Notes under the pieces: generated by a model
Databases searched by the model: none
What the model saw: the letters and a program-made list of their open reading frames with translations, nothing else
What the model was told of the DNA's origin: nothing
Source of the DNA: Leptobrachium leishanense
Lineage: Eukaryota; Chordata; Amphibia; Anura; Megophryidae
DNA length: 64,000 nt
Assembly: GCA_009667805.1 (NCBI GenBank)
Contig: CM019075.1
Location: 16,591,376-16,655,375, forward strand
Direction: 5' to 3'
Shown: piece after piece, positions 10,688 through 21,938 of the stretch
How positions within the stretch are numbered: position 1 is the stretch's first letter
How the letters are laid out: each line of letters begins with the position of its first letter
Program-made: the position numbers and the translations under genes

Positions 10688-11265
10688 ATGTCAACCTGTC
10701 CAACAAAGTCACCCGGATGTCTGCTACCGCCGTACCTTCTATCTTTATTTCCAAAATTAATGTCATTCCTTCTAGATGGTCTGGAAGCACTTTGGAGAAG
10801 TATATCTTGCGGGTCGGGTTAATCACATGCTAGTTTTAATTGATCTATGTAACACATCTGTCAAAGAGCCAATAATTCTGTTACAATCACAATGAGGATT
10901 TTGTATCCTTCATATCATGAAATGCTATTTTAAACGTGATTTTCGGCATGGTTGGGGGTTCCTAAAGTTTTGAGGGTGTCGGGCAGTGAGGGTAATGATG
11001 TTCTATTGGTTTTTAAAGAAAAAGAAAATGTATTTTATTTTTGTTAAATTTTTCTTAGCTTAATCATGATACATAGTTTGTCAGATTTAATAGAAAGGGA
11101 CGAGCCGAACCCCCTTTGTTAAATCAATACATTTTGCTTTTCGTTAGATTAACATACTGCAATAACTTGTTACCTTTTGATTAAATCTGGGATCGGGGTT
11201 TATTCTATATATATGTATATGAAATAATGATCTGCTGGAAATAAAATGCAGGATTTTTTTCCTTT
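10688..11265 (+). other. CHGA: CHGA 3' UTR
   Basis: AT-rich sequence follows the TGA. The first good poly(A) signal is aataaa at 11240-11245, about 555 nt after the stop, followed by a T-rich downstream element (gattttttttcctttctggc). The exact cleavage site near 11258-11265 is inferred. Confidence 0.7.
11240..11245 (+). terminator. CHGA: CHGA poly(A) signal
   Basis: Canonical AATAAA in ctggaaataaaatgcagg, with a T-rich tract just downstream. Confidence 0.7.
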
Positions 11266-11833
11266 CTGGCTTTTCTTTTGTTGGTTTTTATAGTGTAGTT
11301 ATCAATGCAAGACAAAGAGGCTGTGTCCTGATAGTGGCCTGTGTGAGTAAGGTTTATGGCACTTTGGGGCCAAAAGACAACGTGGTATTTTATTATCCTT
11401 TGGACACATTAAGGTTTACTTTTAAATACTAAATCGCTTTCACGTTAAATGTCCTTTCCATAAATAACTTTAAAACAATAAACAAAAATAAAGTAATATT
11501 ACGTTCTTCCTAAGCATGGAACTCATGATGTCGAGCATATTAGCACTCACCCACCACTCAGAGCCACTGGAGAAAACAGTTGGTGGGTGGTCCTCATCAA
11601 CCACCGACTGCCCATAGCCTCATAATAGGGCAAGGGTGGCCCATAGGACCACCATAACAATACCCCTCCATACTTACCCATGCTCTCTCCGACCTATCTA
11701 TCCAACCTAGAATGCTCATAAATAAATTCTCTGCTCTCCAATGAAACTGCTGCTGGCGGTCATATAATTATGAATCTTACAATCGTGTAAATCAATCAAA
11801 ATCAAATGCTGGAAAATTAAGAAGCATATTCGT

Positions 11834-12230
11834 TTAATCCCTTCAATACTAAGTGGTTTTCCATAAAACTCCTGTCAAGACCCAGTGGTTATTAGTGGTT
11901 TACCATTACTTTGCAGTGTAAAAATGTATGTACGCTTCATAAAACACATCTTAGGGCCCAGTAAGCGTATTCGACATGCAGACGGCTCCTGCTGCTGGTC
12001 AAACCATGCTGCTACATATACAGCTGGAGCTCCAGAACAAAACTCCAAGCAGCTTCAGCACCTTGGCTGACATGTTGAAGGTGCTCAAAATTTTGAGGCG
12101 CATTTTGGAGCCCATTTCCAAATGAAATTAATTTGCAGTAAACTAAATTCCCTTGCATTGCTCCAGACCGAGTTTACTCGATGGTACGAGCTTTTGGAGA
12201 TATAGTCGCTCATGGTAGTGAAGTGGTTAA
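11834..12230. mobile_element. piggyBac-like MITE, 397 bp
   Basis: It begins TTAATCCCTTCAATACTAAG and its inverted end begins TTAACCACTTCACTACCATG, with TTAA at both borders. There is no coding capacity. Confidence 0.55.
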
Positions 12231-12545
12231 TTTTGTTATCCCCGTGTAATTGGAATTTTTTCTGATGTTTAAAATACTCTAATTTGAGTCAGGAAGACTC
12301 GGGGGTGTTACCGGTTCATCCTAGGGACCTGCCCCCTGTCATTTGCTAGGTTTCAGTTGGGTCATCATGTTCAGCTAAAGAATTACATCGATAGAATAAG
12401 GTAAAATTCTTGAAAGTTTTATTGTACAGGTAGTGGTTCAAATAACCCTGTGTAGTGAGATGCATGGATGAGGGAAGGTAGAGCGATATACTATATCAGA
12501 AAAGGCTACAGCAACCTAGGCTTATATAACTTGTATAGTTTACAG

Positions 12546-12711
12546 CAGGCCTCAATATTTCAAGTCCCAAGCTACTAGCCAGGCCTTAAGGGTTACTCGC
12601 CACTAGTTGCCCTACCTAACCCCTATCCAGCTATGCCTCTGCATTCCCACTCGCCCTCTTGTAATTTCCACTCGCCAAATGCGAGCAGGCGAGTGGAAAT
12701 TTTGAGGCCTG
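12546..12711. mobile_element. hAT-like MITE, CAGGCCTC family, complete copy
   Basis: A 166-bp element from caggcctcaatatttcaagt to gtggaaattttgaggcctg, flanked by a perfect 8-bp duplication gtttacag (12538-12545 and 12712-12719). The duplication length and CA...TG ends place it in the hAT superfamily. Inside are inverted GCGAG/CTCGC motifs. The copies at 43326 and 52174 are of the same length. Confidence 0.9.
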
Positions 12712-12906
12712 GTTTACAGTATTCACCGTTGTTATGTAAAACACATATTATTTATTTATATTGACGTTCAGCTTCCCACTACGGTGCTGGAAGAGCATTT
12801 GTATTTTGTATTAAACAATAACGCTTTGCAGATTCTAGATTTACTGTGCAAACACAAAATCTGGTAGTGAAGTGGTTAGAATGTGTATATATATATATAT
12901 CTATCA

Positions 12907-13232
12907 AAAGTATAGCAGTACATGGTGATACCTTTTTTATTGGACGAATGTTACATTTGAATTGAATTGAACATTAAGACATTAAGGGGCACACGGGTGG
13001 GGGTTAGATGTCGTAAATAGTGAGAGTCAAGTGGTGAATTATGAACATACCATTTGACTCTCACTATTTACGACATCTAACCCCCCACCCATGTGCCCCT
13101 TAATGTTCAATTCTAGGATATCGCGCAGTATAGCGTCCAGACCTGAAGAAGACAGGAGACTCTAAAAAGCTTGTCTTTTAAATGTAACTTTAGTCCAATA
13201 AAAAAAAGGTATAATTTTGCACTGCTATACTT
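12907..13232. repeat. foldback element, nested stems
   Basis: The outer arms aagtatagcagt and actgctatactt, with accttttttattggac mirrored by gtccaataaaaaaaaggt, enclose an inner near-perfect stem. That stem is tgactctcactatttacgac at 13021-13080 against its inverse upstream. There is no ORF. Confidence 0.85.
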
Positions 13233-13979
13233 GTGATTTTGGCATCTGGACGGCTTATCTAATAATATATATATATATTAAATTTTAAAAAGTGCCTGTA
13301 AGGACGTCTTGGAATAACATAGATCTGTTTGATGCTGAACACAAAGAAAATATTCTTAATTCAGATGAGCGGATGGAGCAGGCTGTTGCAAGGAATGTGA
13401 AATGCTTGTGAATCGCATTGAAGGCTCTTATCGAACAGCGAATGGGTTAAAATGACCAAATTCACACTTACTGCAAAGGAAAACAAACAAATTATTTTAA
13501 AAAAAAGAAAGCAATGGGGAGTTTCACGTCACTTTTACTTTTTTTCTGTAACAACTTTTTTTTTTAATCCATAAAATATCTCATTTTAGAATGGTGAATT
13601 TAAGACTGAGCGAGCGGTCTGACAATAGTACCTCAAATATTTCCATGTACAAGAGGATGATTCAAAAGAAAAACAATTAAAAAAAAAAATTAGAAGCAAG
13701 CAATTAGAAATCCAGTGGTTGCAAGAGACGGAAATTTTCCAATCAGTTCTGTTTGAAGAATAAAATTCCTTTTTTTTTTTTTTTTTTTCAAAAAAATACT
13801 TTCTCTTCTAAATCAATATCATAAAGAATTTTTGTTGGTTCTGGTCTGTATTTCGTGGAACTTTCTTTACATTCAAGAGCCGTGCCACCGACCTCCGACC
13901 TTGGGTCAATCTCTTGACGTCTGCCGAGGGGATAAAACAATCAAAGAAAAAAGTAAACATATAGCTATGTAAAATCCCA

Positions 13980-14332
13980 GGAGTGGTGGCTACTTTGCTA
14001 TTTATTTCTTTAGTAGTAGTGGAAATGTGTTGAAAGTCAGTCTCGTCTTAACTCACTGGAGGCAAAAGACCACGCCAGGGAGTTAAGAGCGAAGCGCGAC
14101 TCCAAACTAAGGCCCTGGTGGCTGTAACGTCGATTGAAGTCTCTCCCTATGGACCAGCGAGGTTTCCATTTCTTCTGCAATTCTAGTTCTCCGATTACAT
14201 CATCAAGGCGGACCTGTTCCCTTTGGAATTTTATTTTTCATTTATATATATATATATAATCTTTATCTTTCATCCGCAAAAAACGTCCTTTACTTTTCTT
14301 TTAGATTTTTTTGCTTTTCTCTTCACTGAGTT
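13980..14332 (-). other. ITPK1: ITPK1 3' UTR (proximal)
   Basis: This is sequence downstream of the ITPK1 stop on the minus strand. An AATAAA on the minus strand lies at 14006-14001, giving a 3' UTR of about 340 nt if used. ITPK1 messages in other vertebrates can have longer tails, so a more distal site is possible. Confidence 0.5.
14001..14006 (-). terminator. ITPK1: candidate ITPK1 poly(A) signal
   Basis: AATAAA on the minus strand within aaagaaataaatagc, about 330 nt after the stop codon. Confidence 0.45.
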
Positions 14333-14616
14333 TTATTGGGAGGAAGCCTTGGTTGTCAATGAAGTCACGCAGTGCTGCTGGAAACTGGGGGACATTGAGG
14401 CGTTGCAAACTAGTCTCTGGCTCTGCAATTTAACTGAGCCATTGGTCTCGCTTTCCACGATCCAGGGGTCTATCCTCGCTGCGGGGGCGCAGCACATGCG
14501 GTCCCCCAGGATACTGGCCATCTGCTCCGGCTTGTTTGCGTTGACTTCTGGACGCTGCAGGATGGCGGCAATGTGGTTCAAGAGGTCATTGAAAAATTCT
14601 GGAACCCCCTCATATC
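14333..14616 (-). CDS. ITPK1: ITPK1 terminal coding exon
   Basis: The acceptor cccatcctag precedes GATATGAGG, which completes the split Gly codon of the DINAFPG motif. The exon reads YEGVPEFFNDLLNHIAAILQ, the end of the ATP-grasp fold, then a poorly conserved tail. It finishes with the strongly conserved SPSFQQHCVTSLTTKASSQ and TAA; mammalian ITPK1 ends SPSFQQHCVASLATKASSQ. The final helix of the catalytic core is therefore in this exon, while the tail is thought to be flexible. Length (94 residues here) and end match the vertebrate protein. A full-length L1 lies in the intron just upstream, in the same orientation. Confidence 0.96.
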
Positions 14617-15330
14617 CTAGGATGGAAAGAGAAGAGGGAGGAAGATAAGATACCTGGATAGGGGTACAAATGGACCTGATAATAAAATATACAAGAATGA
14701 TACTTTAAATTAAGGGGTCAGAAACCTTTGCCCACCATATTTTTTGAAAATCTCACGTGACCCTCCTCAATCACTCATTAAGTCGACTCATGGGAAATGT
14801 AGTTCTAAACATCTGGAGGGCGCCTGCTTTACAGTAATATAAATAGGCAAAATATGCAGTTTATAACCATCAACTTGCACAATCTTGTCTTCGGCCCTGT
14901 CTTGATTGAGTAGATAGCTGTGACAACACAATCATGACTACCTATATAGCCACCTATAGCGATTCTAACAAGAGGTGAGAACCATAACCACCATGATCTA
15001 CTCTTTCTCTTAGGATCCAGCATTTCTCCTACATCCTAACAGACCCGAAAAAATACAGCAATAGAGCCTGATTGAAGGGCATATTCCCTCCACTGCTGTG
15101 TCTGTCCCTTTTATTTGTCTGCACTATTTTTTCCCCCACTTTTTTATTCCTTCGTAGGCACTACAATTTTTGTGGAGTAATCCAGCAGACTAGATAATCA
15201 GTTTGAATCGATCTTCTCTCAACACTTTTTCTTCTTTTATTATTATAACTTTATCATTCCATAACAATATGTTAACTTTACTCCATATATCCTTTCCCCT
15301 ACCTACTAGTTTTTCCCTTTAATCAGAAAA

Positions 15331-15346
15331 TAAAACATTACATTTT
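15331..15346. repeat. L1 target-site duplication, left copy
   Basis: taaaacattacatttt, repeated exactly at 21032-21047 on the other side of the L1. Confidence 0.9.
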
Positions 15347-15669
15347 TTTTTTTTTTTTTTTAAATGAATTTTATTAGGCATTCACAAATAGTAACATAGA
15401 CAGGGTTAGAAGTAAACACTGATACATTAAACGTTTCCTGTCAGCAGATTATAAGCCATTTGTTTAAGATTAAAGGTTGTGAAGGTAAGGTAAGGGATGG
15501 GATAAAACCGGGAGAAAAAGGATAAAAAGAGAGGAAAAGAAAGAGGGAAAGAAGAAAGAGAGAAGAAGAAGAAGAGATGGACTGGGGGGTCACCGTAGCT
15601 ATATCATTAACCATTTAAATGATCTGAGGCATCACAGGTGAAGAACGTCTGCCGGGGTGCATCGGTAGC

Positions 15670-18600
15670 CTATAAACCAGCATCAGTCCAGGGGTCCCAG
15701 ACTTTGTGAAATTGTGGTAGGGTGTGTCTCACAACGGCTGTGAGTTCGTCCATGATTCTAGTGTCTTGTATTTTAGCCGAAACTTTGGCCATAACGGGGA
15801 GAGCCTGGTGGCGCCAGGTCTCTGCCACTGCCCGTCTAGCCGCCATCGAGATTTTGGAGATTAATTTGTTTTCATGTCTTGTGAAGCCCTCCAAGGGTCG
15901 AGAAAGCAACAAATTCCAGGGGTCTCTGGGGACGTCCTTCCCCAGTGCGTCAGAGAGCATTGTTAGGATATTAGTCCAGAATTTTTGAATTTGTGGGCAT
16001 TCCCACCACATATGTATAAAAGTGCCTTTGGAGCCGCAGGATCGCCAGCATAGATCCGGGTGATTCGGGGACATGTGCGCAAGTTGCGTAGGGGTGGTGT
16101 ACCAGCGCATGAGCATTTTCAGCGGTTGTTCCTGCATGGAAGTGCATAGTGAAACCCCTTTGGAGGCTTCCCAAATGTCGAGCCAGTCTTCTGAGTCCAG
16201 TACTTCTGCCAGGTCGCGTTCCCAGGCTTGTATATAATGGAGTTCTTTCCAGTCAATCAATGACGTTAGCTTATAATATAAGGTAGAGATCAGGCCCTTA
16301 GGATAGGTACCCTTTAAGCAAATGGATTCGAAAAATGAGAGAGGTGTCTGAGAGGCAGCTTTAATATGTCTCCGGGAGGCAAAGGCTCGCAGCTGTCGTT
16401 CCGGCAGAAACAGGCCCCCCGTCCCGGACTCCTGTTGGTCAATGATAATGGAGGGAACAAATTGATCCTTTTGATAAAGATGGCATAAACGGTGGAGGCC
16501 AACGTCCCACAGCTGTTGAAAGGGTAAAGGTCTCAGACCCGCAGGGAATTCCCGGTTGCGAAATATTGGTGTCAGTGGTGAGGGCAAGGTGGCAAGGTCA
16601 CACCTCGCCGCTAGTTTGTCCCATATGCGGATGGTATTCATTATAGCAGGACAGTTCGTGGATAGGAGTGGTCTGTGTTCTCTAGCCAACCAGATCCAGT
16701 GGTGCGGTAAATTAGGGGCCATAATCGCTCTCTCCAACTCAACCCACCGGCCAGCATGAACCCCCCCGTGCCATGCCACCAGCTGGGCAAGCTGAGCAGC
16801 ATAATAGTATGAAAAGAGGCTTGGGAGACCAAGACCACCCAGCTGTTTAGGCCGGTAAAGAGTGGCCCTAGCCACCCTGTGCCTCCTTCCTGCCCACACA
16901 AAATTATCGATTGCTCCTTGCATCGAGCGTACATCTGAGGGATCAAGTGCCACCGGTATCGTTTGGAAATAGTATAAAAGGCGTGGAAGTACATTCATCT
17001 TAATGCAGTTCACTCGTCCCACCCATGAAATAGCATATTTATCCCAACATTCAAGGTCCTGTTTGAGCGTGGCATACATCGCGGCATAATTTACTTCATA
17101 CAAGCGTTCAGGGAGACCAGTCAATTTAATCCCCAGATAGGGGAGCTCTGAAGCGGAAATCTGCAAAGGCATCTCCCTTGTCAGAGCCTGCAGCATCCTA
17201 GCGGGCACCAAGATCGGGAGAATCATAGACTTATTAATATTAATTTTATAACCAGAGATCTGTGAATATTTCGTTAATTGGCTCATAAGGGCTGGTAATG
17301 AGATCTCGGGGTCAGTCAACGAGAGTAGAACATCATCTGCGTATGCTGAGACCTTAAACTGCTGTCCCCCCACCAGGAAACCCCGGATGTCTCCATCAGC
17401 TCGGATCATTCTCATTAGCGGTTCTAAAAATATGGCAAACAAGGTTGGCGATAGTGGGCAGCCCTGCCTTGTACCATTACGTATCGGGAAGGGGGTCGGA
17501 TCTGTACCTGGAATCAAAATTTGTGCCATAGGCTTCGCATATAAGGCTCTGGTAAGGGCCAAGAAACTTTCCGGGAGGCCCGCCCTCTCCAACAAACGGA
17601 AAAGAAAGGGCCATTCAGCTCTATCAAATGCTTTTTCCGCATCTAAGGAGAGAAATAAAGAAGGCACCTTTCGCGAGCGCGCCCACCATATCAGGTCTGC
17701 AGCTCTCCGTGTGTTCTCAAAGGCTTGCCTCCCAGGCATAAATCCTACCTGGTCTGGGTGGATCAGGGTCGAGAGCATAGGTCCTAATCTGAGCGCCATC
17801 AACTTAGCGAGTATTTTAAGATCCGTATTAAGGAGTGAGATTGGCCTATAGTTATCTATGCCTTGAACATCTTTGCCAGGTTTGGGGATGAGTACCACGG
17901 AGGCCAAAAGAGCCTCCGGCATCAGTCCGCCGCCACCCCTAAGTGAGTTGAACATAGTACACAGTCTGGGTACCAAAGAGTTGGCGAAGCATTTATAATA
18001 TTGGCCTGTGAGGCCATCAGGGCCTGGGGCTTTGTTCGGTTTAATTCCTTCACCACCTCGCGTATTTCCTCCTCGGTAAAGGGGGAATCCAGGGCCGCTA
18101 TCTGTTGCTCGTTTAGATGGGGTATGCTGCTTTTTGTAAGATATCCTTCAATATCCGCTTGGAGTGTCCGATTGCTATCGTTGTGGGAGGGGGTATGGTG
18201 GTATAATTTAGCGAAGTAAGCCGTAAAAGCGTCCCGAATTTCTTTGGGTGTGCCATGCGACACTCCCTGCTTATCAACTATTTTAGCAATTTGATTAGAT
18301 TTGTATTTTGGCTTAATTTTTCGAGCGAGAGGGGTATCTATTTTATTGGATCGTTCAAAGTACCTCTGTTTAGACCACAGGAGCGCTCGCCCCGCGTCCT
18401 CTATAAAAAGTCTATTAAGATCCGTTCTGGTTTGTGACAAAAGGAGATAAGAGGCTTCCTCTGGTGCTGCTTTGTGTATCAATTCTTGCGTTCTTAACTT
18501 AGTTTGAAGGGTGAGGATGTCTTTTAGTTTTTCTTTCTTACGGTAGGCGGCCTGACTGATGAGCACTCCTCTCGTAACCGCTTTGTGTGCCTCCCACAAA

Positions 18601-19466
18601 ACCGCGGTAGAGACATCCGGGGTTTCATTAAGTGCGAAATATTCCGTCAGAGAATCTTTAACTCTCGTTCGGATTCCCGGCTGTTGCAACAGAATTGGAT
18701 CCAGTCTCCATCGTCTGCCCTCCCCGCCCTTATATAAAGGTTGTAACGCAATGGACACGTCAGCGTGGTCTGACCATGTAATGGAGCCAATTCGCGAGGT
18801 AATTATCAGTGGCATGCAATCAGACGAAACCAATATATAGTCAATTCGCGAATACGACGAGTGCGGCGCGGAATAAAAGGTATAATCTTTAACCGACGGA
18901 TGATGCAGGCGCCATACGTCGCATAACTGGTGATCAGTAACAAAGCTATAAAATTGACGATCCTGAGATGACAAGGCATGCGGCGAGGCCAGCCGAGGCG
19001 AGGTGGATCTATCCAGAGGGGGACAGAGGGTGGCATTAAAATCTCCACCGACAATCAGCGTGCCCCTCGCATGGCCCGCCACAAAAGAGGACAGTTCCCT
19101 CCAAAACGATGCATCTGAGCCATTAGGTGCATATACTGATAAAAGCGAATACCATCTTGTGGCCACCCTTCCCTTCACCAGGAGATATCTGCCCATTGTA
19201 TCTGTGTGAATCTCTTCCACCATCAGTGGGCAAGAGTCATGTAAGGCTATGGCAACGCCGTTTCGCTTTGGTAAAGCACAGGAAGTGTAAACTCTACCGT
19301 ATGGGCGAGCGCCCAGCCGATAAGCCGCCGTTCGAGGCATCCGCGTCTCCTGCAGAAAGGCTATACCAGCAGACTTCCGCTTCAGATCTCTAAAGAGCAA
19401 CCTGCGTTTACGGGGTGAATTCAGGCCTTTCACGTTCAATGACAATACCAATAACTCAGGAACCAT
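15670..19466 (-). pseudogene. L1 ORF2: endonuclease-reverse transcriptase with one frameshift
   Basis: It starts at ATG (19466, MVPELLVLSLNVKGLN). The N-terminal apurinic-type endonuclease shows NVKGLNSP, QETRM, GGDFNATL, SRIDYILVSS and the catalytic WSDHADVS. The reverse transcriptase follows in another frame with LIPKPGKD, NYRPISLLNTD, SLDAEKAFDRAEW, RQGCPLSPTLFA and the active site AYADDVLL. The C terminus has the L1-type zinc knuckle CWRSCGSKGTFIHMWWEC. The two frames meet near 18037, in the conserved NKAPGPDGLTG region, where one base appears to be missing. The product would copy L1 RNA at a nicked target site. It cannot be full length as read, unless the shift is a sequencing error. Confidence 0.92.
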
Positions 19467-19964
19467 TACTTATCAAGAATTTTGCATTCAAAAAGGAATT
19501 TGAAGGAGGCCCCCAGTCCAGAGGCGATAGAAAATGAGAGAGGAGAGGAGAAAGAGAGAGAGAGAGAGAGGTATAGTGAGAGACATAATATACAGAAAGG
19601 GAAAATAAAAGGGGGGATAACAGGAGCTCCGAACGAATGGGGAAACCAAGAGATCGGAACCTAGGGGGAGAGTATTCAGGGGAAGCCAGATCCGAGGACA
19701 GTACAACAGGCGCCCACCGTGGCACCCGCCACCGAAATATAAGATAACATAACATAATATATGTAACCACACATTGTATAAAATGCATAATAAAAGGAAA
19801 GGAAAAAAATAAAATTATATCTGATAAACCACTCAGCTCAACAAAACGCTACTTCTGGGAATTGCCCCCATAAACCACGGGAGGCACTCCCATGCAGTCG
19901 GGAGCCTGTCTCTCTGCAAGAGAGGGTAAATGAACGCAGGCCCTTCAGGGCAAAGCACCCTTAA

Positions 19965-20894
19965 TCAGTCAGCTGGTTGAGACCACTCCTGTCGTATCTG
20001 AGGAAGGGGTGGTGGCGCAAGCGCCAATAAGGCCTCCGGTGCCGGGATTCCCAGTTTAAGCAGAAAGTCAGATGCCCCGTACAACTGCGAGCAGATGTGG
20101 GAGGTGCCCTCCTTATGTACCACAATACGAAACGGGAACCCCCATGAATATTTGATCCGATGATGGCGTAGTAGGTCTGTCACGACTCTCCACTCCCTGC
20201 GCTTGGCCAGGGTTGCTGGATCCAGGTCCTGATAAAAGGTGATAGAGTTACCCTCAAATTCCACATTTTGTTCCCGCACTGCTGTCATAAGGGCGTTTTT
20301 CGTAGCAAAGTAGTGAAATCTCGCCACCACATCACGTGGCGCTGCATTATTAGCACGCTTTGGGCCCAACGCTCTGTGAACTCTGTCCAGCATTAGTTTG
20401 GAGGCGGATAGATGTGGCAACAACCGCTGTGTTATGCCGCGCAGCGTGGCATCAAGGTGTTCAGATGTAATATCCTCCGATAAGCCTCGTAGCCGAACAT
20501 TATTCCTGCGGGAGCGATTAGAGAGGTCTTCTATAGCTGTTTCCATGCGCGCTACTCGGTCAGACATATCGTCCATTTTCTGTGCTGCCATATTATAACA
20601 AGCCGCCATATGATCCGCTTTCTCCTCCAGATGCGCTGTACACGAGCCTATTGCATGTACCTCCGCTGTGAGGGCTTTCGTTGTTTTCCCCAGTTCCAGT
20701 GCAATAAAATCTTTCAAGTGCTGTATATCTTGCCTGGTAGCTGGGTCAGTTGCCTCCGGAGTGCCCTCGGCTGATGGAGAAGGAGATACAGCGCGGCCGC
20801 CGCCATCTTGGATGTCGCCTGCGGCCTTGTGTCTGGTCCCAAAAATCGGCGCTACTTGCGTTTCTTCGCGGGGTTTTTTCTTTGAGGACTTCAT
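19965..20894 (-). CDS. L1 ORF1 protein (RNA-binding chaperone)
   Basis: The reading frame from ATG at 20894 gives 309 residues (MKSSKKKPREET...); a longer frame upstream has no ATG. The basic N terminus is followed by a long heptad-rich coiled-coil region (about residues 60-140, ending MDDMSDRVARMETAIEDL). Next comes an RRM-like domain starting RSRRNNVRLRGL, then a C-terminal domain (FYQDLDPATLAKRREW). This matches the L1 ORF1p family, which forms trimers and coats L1 RNA. The frame is intact, unlike ORF2. Confidence 0.9.
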   Translation of the reverse strand: MKSSKKKPREETQVAPIFGTRHKAAGDIQDGGGRAVSPSPSAEGTPEATDPATRQDIQHLKDFIALELGKTTKALTAEVHAIGSCTAHLEEKADHMAACYNMAAQKMDDMSDRVARMETAIEDLSNRSRRNNVRLRGLSEDITSEHLDATLRGITQRLLPHLSASKLMLDRVHRALGPKRANNAAPRDVVARFHYFATKNALMTAVREQNVEFEGNSITFYQDLDPATLAKRREWRVVTDLLRHHRIKYSWGFPFRIVVHKEGTSHICSQLYGASDFLLKLGIPAPEALLALAPPPLPQIRQEWSQPAD

Positions 20895-21031
20895 GGTGCT
20901 CCCCGAGTCCAACGGGTGTGTGGTGGTGTCTGTTGAGCTGTGTGGAAGTGGCTACAATCGGGTGCGGTGGCGGGATTCACCGGAGCTCAGGCACTATGCG
21001 ACTGCTCTCATGGCCGGCCGACTCCGCCCCT

Positions 21032-21047
21032 TAAAACATTACATTTT
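21032..21047. repeat. L1 target-site duplication, right copy
   Basis: Second copy of taaaacattacatttt, adjoining the 5' end of the L1. Confidence 0.9.
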
Positions 21048-21527
21048 AACAACAAAATTTGATTATATATATTATATATATATATATATATATATTATAA
21101 ATGGGAGGCACTCTGGATCTTCATAAGAGCCAAAAAAGTTTAAGTCATCTAAAACAACAACGTTTCGGCCCTTAAGGCCTTTATCAAGGTAACCTTTTAC
21201 CTTGATAAAGGCCTTCAGGGGCCGAAACTTTGGTGTTTTATATGGCTTAAACTTTTTTGGCTTTTATGAGACCCCGAGTGCCTCCCATTAATATTTTATA
21301 TATATATATATAATTTTGTTTTTAAAATGTAATGTTTTATTTTCTGATTAAAGGGAAAAAATAGTAGGTAGGGGAAAGGATATATGGGGTAAAGTTAACA
21401 TACCCCGAGTGACTCCCATTACTCATTTTTTCTATTGGCTTCCTCTGGGAGTCGGCACCAGGGCAATACCCACTGAACTAGGAGCATGCTCAAGGAACGG
21501 GTGCCTCATACTTTGTATATATGTATA

Positions 21528-21566
<39 letters not shown>

Positions 21567-21623
21567 AAACCTCGTTCTCAGCACTCACGCTCTGGATCGT
21601 AACATATATATATATATATATAT

Positions 21624-21938
21624 ATCACCACCAGGGGTTCTGGCCTACTGCTGGACCGGTTTATCACGTTATTTTGCATTGGAAGGTCTTAATTTAGTTG
21701 TATTCTATGTATAGTTCTTCCCTTCCCCTTTCTTATGCACTGGCTTTCGTTACACATGTCCTTCTTTAGGACAAAATGCAAAAATGTGAAAAACAAACAA
21801 AAGCTAAAAAAATAAAACTAAAATAATCAGTAGTGGCTTGTTAGGGAGGGATAGGGGTGTTTGTTTCGGGGCTGAAGCCCTGGATATGGTGCTGAAAGCC
21901 TGGACTATTTATTTATTTAAATAAATGGTATTAATTAG
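21624..21938. repeat. direct repeat, copy 1 (315 bp)
   Basis: It runs from atcaccaccaggggttctgg to atggtattaattag. A copy at 25490-25803 differs at only a few percent of positions by eye and by small indels. Both start at an AT-rich microsatellite. It contains no ORF and its class is unknown. Confidence 0.85.

Larger units (their letters stand above)
11266..13979. other. CHGA-ITPK1 intergenic gap
   Basis: The two genes are transcribed toward each other and their predicted ends are about 2.7 kb apart. The gap holds a piggyBac-like MITE (11834-12230), a hAT-like MITE (12546-12711), a foldback element (12907-13232) and a T25-like run near 13767-13791. No gene is seen in 13260-13980, which may contain extra ITPK1 3' UTR if a more distal poly(A) site is used. 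Confidence 0.7.
15347..21031 (-). mobile_element. L1-like LINE, full length
   Basis: A 5,685-bp non-LTR retrotransposon on the minus strand. It has a 5' UTR of about 137 bp, ORF1 (20894-19965), a GA/TC-rich inter-ORF spacer of 498 bp, ORF2 (19466-15670), a 3' UTR of about 300 bp with AATAAA at 15375-15370, and a poly(A) tail (plus-strand T run from about 15343). A perfect 16-bp target duplication, taaaacattacatttt, flanks it (15331-15346 and 21032-21047). The perfect duplication, intact ORF1 and apparently single ORF2 frameshift indicate a recent insertion. It is in sense orientation to ITPK1, so its poly(A) signal could act in the transcript. Confidence 0.93.
15268..21402. repeat. long foldback element interrupted by the L1
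   Basis: Left arm 15268-15346 continues after the L1 at 21048-21192; the right arm is 21197-21402. The outermost left sequence gttaactttactccatatat is mirrored by atatatggggtaaagttaac at 21379-21398, and ttttattttctgattaaagg on the right mirrors the sequence next to the L1. The hairpin centre is ttatcaaggtaa-cctt-ttaccttgataa near 21194, next to gtttcggccc. Without the L1 the element would be about 430 bp and almost palindromic. Confidence 0.85.

Noticed and set aside
14151..14648. Plus-strand frame of 141 codons over the last ITPK1 exon
   Set aside because: It is a shadow on the opposite strand; the minus strand carries the conserved C terminus with correct splice phase.
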